From: Kibdelosporangium philippinense
GTDB taxonomy: Bacteria; Actinomycetota; Actinomycetes; Mycobacteriales; Pseudonocardiaceae
Reading direction: 5' to 3'
Assembly (NCBI RefSeq): GCF_021390435.2
Contig: NZ_JAJVCN010000002.1
Span: 1,426,001 to 1,490,000, forward strand
DNA: 64,000 nucleotides
The position numbers and the translations under genes are program-made. The notes under the pieces are model-generated. The model ran no database searches. It saw only the letters and a program-made list of their open reading frames with translations, and had not been told where the DNA came from. The number at the start of each line of letters is the position of its first letter. Position 1 is the stretch's first letter. Of the stretch, positions 58,377 through 64,000 are shown one piece after another.

Positions 58377-59069
58377 ATGACGAGCGGGGTGCCCGACCGC
58401 AGGAGACGGGTCCGCGAGGCGCTGACCGCGGCCGCGATCGACCTTTTCCTGACCAAGGGGTATGAGGAGACGACGGTCGACGAGATCGCCGCGGCTGCCA
58501 ACGTGGGCAGGCGCACGTTCTTCCGGTACTTCCCGTCGAAGGAAGACGTGATCTTCCCTGACCACGAGGCGCGCCTGCAGCGCGTCGCCGAGGTCTTCGC
58601 CACAGCCCCGCACGACGAGCCCCCGCTGGCGGTCGCCTGCCGCGCCGTGCACGGCGTGCTCGAGGCGTATCTCGACGAAGGCGTTATCGCAGTACAGCGG
58701 TACCGCTTGACTCGGGATTTCCCGCAGTTGCGGTCACGCGAGATCGCCAGCGCGCACAGCTATCACATCGCCGTCACGCGCTATCTCGTCGACCGTGTGG
58801 GTGATGAACCGGACGGCGCTCTGTGGGCCGAGGTCGCCGGTTCGGCGGTCGTCGCGGCGCACAACCATGTTCTGCGGCAGTACCTCAAGGCCGGTGGCAA
58901 AGGCGACGTGCTCGGCAAGGCCGACCGCGCTTTCCGCTACATCAGGGAAACCCTCGGCGTCACCGCGGCTCGCACCGAGGAGGTCGACGACGTCGTGGTC
59001 GCGGTGATGCGCAGGGGGATGCCGCTCGCCAGCGTGATGAGCCGGATCGAAGACGCTCTCGAACGCTGA
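58377..59069 (+). CDS. TetR family transcriptional regulator
   Basis: A 230-aa repressor from ATG 58377. HTH at about residues 9-60 (RRRVREALTAAAIDLFLTKGYEETTVDEIAAAANVGRRTFFRYFPSKEDVIF), the MftR/AcrR-like type 'GRRTFFRYFPSKEDV'. The ligand domain (about 80-230) includes RLTRDFPQLRSREIASAHSYHIAVTRYLVDRVG. The palindrome TGGCACTGAGTGCCA is present before the gene, and a one-mismatch copy spans the stop codon at 59067-59081. It may thus autoregulate and also act at the 3' end. Confidence 0.9.
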   Translation: MTSGVPDRRRRVREALTAAAIDLFLTKGYEETTVDEIAAAANVGRRTFFRYFPSKEDVIFPDHEARLQRVAEVFATAPHDEPPLAVACRAVHGVLEAYLDEGVIAVQRYRLTRDFPQLRSREIASAHSYHIAVTRYLVDRVGDEPDGALWAEVAGSAVVAAHNHVLRQYLKAGGKGDVLGKADRAFRYIRETLGVTAARTEEVDDVVVAVMRRGMPLASVMSRIEDALER

Positions 59070-59081
59070 CACTGAGTGCCA
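59067..59081. promoter_or_regulatory. TetR operator-like copy at the 3' end of tetR
   Basis: TGACACTGAGTGCCA differs at one base from the palindrome at 58331. It includes the tetR TGA and ends one base before the stop of the convergent flavoprotein gene. Confidence 0.6.
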
Positions 59082-61694
59082 TCAACCAAGCGCTCGCCTG
59101 GCGTAGGCGCGGACATCCGCGTCCTCGTCATCGGAAACCGCCCGCAACTCGCTGGAAACAAAGGAAGCCCAGCGTTCCAACGCCTGCACGGCGGCCTTCC
59201 GGACGTCGGCGTGCGAGTCCTTCAACGCCTGCAGCAACGGTCCTTCGGCGACTTCCCACTCGGCGGCGCCCAAGGCCTGAGCTGCGCCTTTGCGTACCTG
59301 CCAAGCGTGATCTGTAATCGCCGTCACAGCGAGACCGTCCAACGGGGCCGTTGCCCGCAGTTGGGCGGCCGCCTCGAAAGCCGCCGCACGAACCAGCGCG
59401 TCCAGATCCGTGGCCAATTCGCCCAAAACGGCAGCCGCTGCCAGGTTGCCGATTGCGCCAAGTCCGGTTGCGACAGCGACGCGGACCTCACGCGAGGAAT
59501 CCTTACCCGCCTTGGCGATGAGATCGTTGGCGTCCAAGGAAACCAGGCCGTGAATCGCCGCGACGCGGACCGCGGAACGTTCGTCCGTGAGCGCGGCCTC
59601 GAAGTCCGTGCGGTCGCCGAGCCGCAACGCGCGCAGGACTTCCAGCGCGGTCGCGCGTACCTCCGGGTCCACGCCACGCAACAAAGCGGCCCTCAGGTCT
59701 GGTGACGGCGTGATGACCTCGACAAGTTCGAGCAGGCCGTTCGCGGCCGCGACCCGGACCGTCGAATGTGGATCTTCCAGAGCCTCGGCAAGGGCAAGGC
59801 CGAAGCCGTCCGGAGTGACCTCGGTCAGCGTGGCGATCGCGGTTCTGCGCACGTCCGCGTCCACATCGGACAGGTAGGGTGCCAGGTCGGCGAGGGTGAG
59901 CTCTTGCTCGGCGAGTTCGAGGATCTCGAGCACGCGTGGCGAACGGGAAGCCCGCTGCTCTTGCGCCGGGCCAGCGGTGACGAGAGCGCGCCTTGACGTT
60001 TCGAACGTGCCGAGCTCGACGATTTCAGCGTCGTGCTGGGCGCGGAATTCCGGTACCGGCACGATGTACTCGTCGACCGGTCGTTTGCGGAACTCCATCC
60101 CGTTCTCGGTTTTCACCAGGTTCAGGTGGTAAAGCCACGAAGAATCGTCCCTGACCGGGTGATCGAGCCGTTCGTGGTACAGGCCCCACCGGCTTTCCGT
60201 GCGGACGAGCGAAGATCGGGCGGCCATTTCGGCGCAGTCACGGATGAACGTCACTTCCGCGCAGCGCATCAGCTCGTGCGGAGTACGCGCGCCCATTGCC
60301 GCGATCTCGGCCGTCATCCGCTCGAACGACTCCAGCCCGATTTCCAGCCGGGTCGAGCTCTTCGGCGGCGACAGGTAGTCGTTGACGAACCGGCGCAGCT
60401 TGTACTCCACCTGAGGCTGTGGCGGACCGTCCGGATTGGCCAGCGGCCGGTAGATCAACTCCTTCGTGGCCGCGATCTGGTCCTCAGGAAGCGGCACGTG
60501 AGCGCCAAGGTGCGTGCTCGCATGGGCGCCTGCGAGGTCGCCGAAAACGAAGGCGCCGATCATGTAGTTGTGCGGCACGCAGGCAAGATCGCCTGCCGCG
60601 TAAAGACCCGGAACCGTGGTCGCGCCGTTCTCGTCGACCCACACGCCGGAGGCGGAATGCCCGCCGCACAGGCCGATCTCGGAGATGTGCATTTCCACGT
60701 CATGCGTCCGGTAATCGTGGCCGCGTCCGGAGTGGAACGTGCCGCGTGTTGGCCGTTCCGTGGTGTGCAGGATGTTCTCCAGTTTGGTGACGGTCTCATC
60801 GGGCAAATGGGACAGCTTGAGGTACACCGGACCGCGCGCGATCTCCCGTGAGAACTCCGACATCATCTGGCCGGACCAATAGTCACAGTCGACGAACCGG
60901 TTGCCTTCGGAATTGACCTGGTAGCCGCCGAACGGATTGGCCACGTACGCACAAGCCGGACCGTTGTAATCCTTGATCAACGGGTTGATCTGGAAGCACT
61001 CGATCCCGGACAGCTCGGCACCCGCGTGGTACGCCATCGAGTAGCCGTCGCCAGCGTTGGTCGGATTCTCATACGTGCCATAGAGATATCCGCTCGCGGG
61101 CAGACCAAGCCGTCCACATGCGCCGGTCGCCAGAATGACAGCTCCGGCGGAAACCGTGACCAGATCACCGGTTCGCGTGTTGAATCCGACCGCGCCCACC
61201 GCGCGTCCCTCGTGGGTGAGGACGCGAACGGGCATGACCCGGTTCTCGATCTGGATCTTCTCGCGCATCTCGCGGCGCCGAAGCACGCGGTAAAGAACCT
61301 TCTTGACGTCCTTGCCTTCCGGCATCGGCAGGACGTAACTGCCGGATCGGTGTACCCGGCGGACGTTGTACTCGCCGTAATCGTCCTTTTCGAACTTGAC
61401 GCCGTAGCGTTCGAGTCGGCGAACCATGTCGTAGCCACGAGTTGCGGTCTGGTAGATGGTTTTCTGGTTGACCACGCCGTCGTTGGCTTTGGTGATCTCG
61501 GCGACGTAGTCCTCAGGTGTGGCCTTGCCTGGGATGACGGCGTTGTTGACGCCGTCCATGCCCATCGCCAGCGCCCCGGAATGCCGAACGTGCGCCTTTT
61601 CCAGCAGTATCACCGAAGCGCCGTGTTCAGCGGCGGTGATCGCCGCCATCGTCCCGGCCGTGCCGCCGCCGATCACCAGCACGTCACATTTCAT
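59082..61694 (-). CDS. FAD-dependent oxidoreductase (AprA/FrdA-like) fused to HEAT repeats
   Basis: An 870-aa fusion. The first ~560 residues are a fumarate reductase/APS reductase alpha-type flavoprotein: FAD site LVIGGGTAGTMAAITAAEHGASVILLEKAHVRHSGA, then GVNNAVIPGKATPEDYV, RVHRSGSYVLPMPEGKDVKKVL, AVILATGACG and the C-terminal FAD contact GLYAAGDLACVPHNYMIGAFVFGDLAG. From about residue 600 the chain is eight or so HEAT/PBS-lyase repeats (LAPYLSDVDADVRRTAIATLTEV, LEDPHSTVRVAAANGLLELV, and similar) to the end. Its ATG overlaps the stop of the ABC ATPase gene, so it is part of the SsuABC-like operon. The natural substrate is unknown; no iron-sulfur partner gene is in view. Confidence 0.9.
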   Translation of the reverse strand: MKCDVLVIGGGTAGTMAAITAAEHGASVILLEKAHVRHSGALAMGMDGVNNAVIPGKATPEDYVAEITKANDGVVNQKTIYQTATRGYDMVRRLERYGVKFEKDDYGEYNVRRVHRSGSYVLPMPEGKDVKKVLYRVLRRREMREKIQIENRVMPVRVLTHEGRAVGAVGFNTRTGDLVTVSAGAVILATGACGRLGLPASGYLYGTYENPTNAGDGYSMAYHAGAELSGIECFQINPLIKDYNGPACAYVANPFGGYQVNSEGNRFVDCDYWSGQMMSEFSREIARGPVYLKLSHLPDETVTKLENILHTTERPTRGTFHSGRGHDYRTHDVEMHISEIGLCGGHSASGVWVDENGATTVPGLYAAGDLACVPHNYMIGAFVFGDLAGAHASTHLGAHVPLPEDQIAATKELIYRPLANPDGPPQPQVEYKLRRFVNDYLSPPKSSTRLEIGLESFERMTAEIAAMGARTPHELMRCAEVTFIRDCAEMAARSSLVRTESRWGLYHERLDHPVRDDSSWLYHLNLVKTENGMEFRKRPVDEYIVPVPEFRAQHDAEIVELGTFETSRRALVTAGPAQEQRASRSPRVLEILELAEQELTLADLAPYLSDVDADVRRTAIATLTEVTPDGFGLALAEALEDPHSTVRVAAANGLLELVEVITPSPDLRAALLRGVDPEVRATALEVLRALRLGDRTDFEAALTDERSAVRVAAIHGLVSLDANDLIAKAGKDSSREVRVAVATGLGAIGNLAAAAVLGELATDLDALVRAAAFEAAAQLRATAPLDGLAVTAITDHAWQVRKGAAQALGAAEWEVAEGPLLQALKDSHADVRKAAVQALERWASFVSSELRAVSDDEDADVRAYARRALG

Positions 61695-62410
61695 GCTGCC
61701 ACCGCACCCAGGATCTCGGTCCGTGCCGCCTTCGAATCGGCGTCCGGGATTCGGGCCGCCGGCGACTCGATGACTGTCTTGAGTCGGCCGTTCTTACCAA
61801 GCACAGCCACTCGGTCGCCGAGGAACAGAGCTTCGTCCACGTCGTGGGTCACGAATACAACTGTGGTCGGATGTTGTTGCCATACATCAACAAGCAGCCG
61901 TTGCATGGTTGTCCGGGTCTGGGCGTCCAGGGCGCCGAAGGGTTCGTCGGCCAGCACGACCCGCGGGGTCCCGGCGAGGGTTCGTGCGAGCTGGACGCGT
62001 TGGCGCATACCGCCGGAGAGTTCACGCGGCAGGTGGTTCTCGTATCCTTTGAGTCCCACCTGGCTGATCCACTGTTCGGCCCGGGTTTGCCGTTCTGCTT
62101 TGGACACTTTCCGGATCGCCAGCGGCAGCTCGACATTGCGCCGGACCGAGCGCCACCGCAGTAGCCCGTCGTCCTGGAAAACAAGCGCTCGCTCGCCTGA
62201 GGTGCCGGTGATCGGACGTCCATCGACAAGGATCTGCCCGCTCGTGGGTGTCAAGAGGCCGGCGAGCGTTCGCAGCAGCGTCGATTTCCCACAACCCGAA
62301 GGCCCGACGACAACAAGGATCTCGCCCGCTTCGATGTCGATGCAGATGTCCGTCAGTACCCCGGTCGAGCCGTAGCCGACGTGCAGCCGGTCGATGCTCA
62401 GCCTGCTCAT
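61691..62410 (-). CDS. Sulfonate/nitrate-type ABC transporter ATPase (SsuB/TauB-like)
   Basis: A 239-aa ATPase from ATG 62410, which overlaps the permease stop (ATGA). Walker A VGPSGCGKS, Q-loop LVFQDDGLLRWRSV, signature LSGGMRQRVQLARTL, Walker B VVLADEPFGALDAQT, and H-loop FVTHDVDEALFLGD. Length and the 'DDGLLRW' motif are typical of the NitT/SsuB/TauB class, which feeds sulfonates, taurine, nitrate, thiamine precursors or aromatic acids into the cell. Confidence 0.93.
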   Translation of the reverse strand: MSRLSIDRLHVGYGSTGVLTDICIDIEAGEILVVVGPSGCGKSTLLRTLAGLLTPTSGQILVDGRPITGTSGERALVFQDDGLLRWRSVRRNVELPLAIRKVSKAERQTRAEQWISQVGLKGYENHLPRELSGGMRQRVQLARTLAGTPRVVLADEPFGALDAQTRTTMQRLLVDVWQQHPTTVVFVTHDVDEALFLGDRVAVLGKNGRLKTVIESPAARIPDADSKAARTEILGAVAA

Positions 62411-63240
62411 TTCGCCTCTTCCCTTGGCAACCAGCGAGTCGCGCGCCGCCCGGCGTGTTCGACAAGAGCGGAAGTGATCCACCCAAGCAAGCCGATGGTC
62501 AACATTCCAACCAGGACGCCCGGGTAGTCGACGACCGTGTACGCCTGCCACGTCCGGTACCCGACCCCGAACTCACCAGAGATCATTTCGGCGGAGATGA
62601 CACAGATCCACGACACGCCCATGCCGACAGACAGTCCACTGAAGACACCCGGCAAGGCGCCAGGCAGCACGACATTCCACAGCACCCGTGCCCGACTGGC
62701 ACCCATGGTTTTGACGGCGTCCTCCCACACAGTCGGCAGGGCTCGCACGGCGTGGCGGGTGCTCACAACGACCGGGAAGAAGGCCGCGACGAAGGTGATG
62801 AAGATGATTCCCTGCTCGTTGCTGGGAAACAGCAGGATCGCGATGGGGACAAGGGCGATCGCGGGAATCGGGCGGGCGACTTCGAGTAGCGGCTGGACCA
62901 GGTCGGCTGTGGTTCGAGACCGGGCGATCGAGGTTCCGATGGCCACACCGAGGACCGCGGCCAGCGTGAAGCCGACGAGGATCCGGACAAGACTGTCGAC
63001 AAGGTCTTGGTAGTAGACCGAGGTCCCGAGCTGGTAGACGAGGTCGTCGGCGACTTCGACCGGGGTGGGGAGGCGGTCGAAGTTCAGCCAGAGCTGGACG
63101 TCGTACGCGGTCAGAAGTTGCCAGATGACGAGCGCGGTGACAAGGGATCCGACGCGGAGCAGCCATCGGCGGTTCCGGCGTTTCACGACCGGTGGCGGGA
63201 TGACGGTTTCTTTGACAGGTGCTTCAGTGGTGGTGGTCAT
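62407..63240 (-). CDS. Sulfonate/nitrate-type ABC transporter permease (SsuC/TauC-like)
   Basis: A 277-aa permease from ATG 63240, which overlaps the stop of the binding-protein gene. Six membrane helices are visible, starting WLLRVGSLVTALVIWQLLTAYDV, with the EAA loop RALPTVWEDAVKTMGASRARVLWNVVLPGALPGVFSGLSVGMGVSWICVISAEMI (about 170-225), diagnostic for the NitT/TauT group. It joins the ATPase below and the substrate-binding protein above in one operon. Confidence 0.93.
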   Translation of the reverse strand: MTTTTEAPVKETVIPPPVVKRRNRRWLLRVGSLVTALVIWQLLTAYDVQLWLNFDRLPTPVEVADDLVYQLGTSVYYQDLVDSLVRILVGFTLAAVLGVAIGTSIARSRTTADLVQPLLEVARPIPAIALVPIAILLFPSNEQGIIFITFVAAFFPVVVSTRHAVRALPTVWEDAVKTMGASRARVLWNVVLPGALPGVFSGLSVGMGVSWICVISAEMISGEFGVGYRTWQAYTVVDYPGVLVGMLTIGLLGWITSALVEHAGRRATRWLPREEAK

Positions 63241-64000
63241 CGGGAACCTTCCAGTGCCTTGGCATAACTGATGATGTGGGCACCGGGATGCCCCGCCACA
63301 TACCGCCGCGCACCTTCCTCCGTGCTGAACGGCAAATACTCTGTGTCCTGCACCCACACCGACTTGTCCGCGAACCATCGCGTTCCCGTGTCGGTCGAAG
63401 GCACGTACGCCACCCGGACCTTGCTCTTCGCGACCTGACGCAACAAACACGTCGGATTCGCCGCGGGAATCCCGCAAACCGGGTCCACGCCACTGATCTG
63501 TGCGGGTTTGATCGGGGCCTTCACGCGGTCCAGGTAACTGGGGTCCCAGAACGCGTTCAGGTCAAGGCGTTTGATGTTCCCAATGGACTCAAGGAACGGG
63601 ATGTCCTGCTCCAAAGCATCTTTCAGCTCAGGTTTCAGTGCCGTGTCGAATGTGACCATCCCGTTTGGACCGTTGTACAGGTACACGACCTCAGCGGGCA
63701 GCTTTGTCTGCTTGGCCACGGACAAGGCAGCCGCCATCGGATTGCTGTTCAGGTACTGGGTCGCGTCGGTCTGCGCCTGCAGGAACGCATCGACGACCTC
63801 AGGATGCTGCTGTGCATAGCTTTCCCGGACCACAACCCCGTGCCAGGTTGGCAGGTTCAACGAAGCGCCGTCATACACAAGCCGTGCCTGACCGGCGAAC
63901 ACCAGCTGCCCGGGCCAAGCTACGAGAACTGGCCCAAAGCGTCCACACTCCCGGACTGCAAAGCCGAAGCTCCAACAGCCGGAACCTGGTTCTGGATCCG
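63237..64000 (-). pseudogene. NitT/TauT-type substrate-binding protein, apparently frameshifted, 5' end outside window
   Basis: The downstream part reads as a normal SsuA/NMT1-like binding protein (WPGQLVFAGQARLVYDGASLNLPTWHGVVVRESYAQQHPEVVDAFLQAQTDATQYL...). Upstream of about 63917 the family-like reading continues in another frame (IQNQVPAVGASALQSGSVDALGQFS from 63997), which hits TAG at 63922-63920. Removing two bases near 63917-63922 would join them as QFS-WPGQLV. So the gene carries a net 2-base insertion (or a base-call error), and the window contains only its last ~250 codons; the signal peptide is outside. Alternatively translation starts at GTG 63902 for a truncated product, which would lack the first lobe. 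Confidence 0.7.

Noticed and set aside
1..64000. tRNA, rRNA, integrase or transposase genes
   Set aside because: No cloverleaf-like intergenic stretch and no recombinase motif was seen, so the accessory look of 37-45 kb is not backed by mobility genes.

Overview
The window is high-GC DNA (roughly two thirds G+C, strong G/C bias at third codon positions) with tightly packed genes, many GTG/TTG starts and 4-bp ATGA stop/start overlaps. Gene content is that of a soil actinomycete: secreted subtilases, an AA10 LPMO and a GH9 cellulase, a PknB-type kinase, a SARP-NB-ARC regulator, a LAL regulator, an ECF42-type sigma factor and many TetR/GntR regulators. The overall style fits the Pseudonocardiaceae (Amycolatopsis/Kibdelosporangium/Lentzea-like), but this is inference; no rRNA or tRNA is present to confirm it.

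Left part (1-13.8 kb): an MtnA-like isomerase coupled to a DszC/SfnB-like flavoprotein; a divergent TetR plus FAD hydroxylase pair; a large secreted subtilase; an AA10 LPMO with a DasR-like box in its promoter; a three-repeat secreted protein; a GH9 cellulase whose ribosome binding site lies in a long hairpin; a membrane Ser/Thr kinase; a coiled-coil protein; and a type I methionine aminopeptidase.

Middle (13.8-36.9 kb): a repeat-bearing noncoding stretch; a glutarate-type catabolic module (CoA-transferase and GntR divergent from glutaryl-CoA dehydrogenase and a class III aminotransferase, with a perfect 12-bp palindrome between them); two tandem secreted subtilases; a LAL regulator; a two-component pair whose response regulator carries an in-frame TAG; a complete peptide/nickel-type ABC importer; an amidase divergent from TetR over a perfect 17-bp palindrome; another repeat-bearing gap; and a secreted M28 peptidase.

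Accessory-looking island (37-45.5 kb): a 993-aa SARP/NB-ARC/TPR regulator, a divergent three-gene operon (UDP-sugar dehydrogenase-like enzyme lacking the usual Glu, GT-B-like protein, 97-aa protein), and a second NB-ARC/TPR protein with no effector domain.

Right part (45.5-64 kb): a Ski2-like helicase, small uncharacterised genes, a VOC protein, a DUF2199 protein, a hemerythrin-like protein, an exact-period 22-bp tandem repeat, an ECF42 sigma/DGPF pair, SoxR with its box divergent from an SDR/QueA-like/CMD operon, a second two-component system, a TetR gene flanked at both ends by the same palindrome, and an SsuABC-like importer coupled to an AprA/FrdA-like flavoprotein fused to HEAT repeats. 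The importer's binding-protein gene appears frameshifted at the window edge.

Recurrent elements include three copies of a CTCGTGAGTG-stem terminator family and three copies of a C-run/G-run intergenic hairpin repeat.
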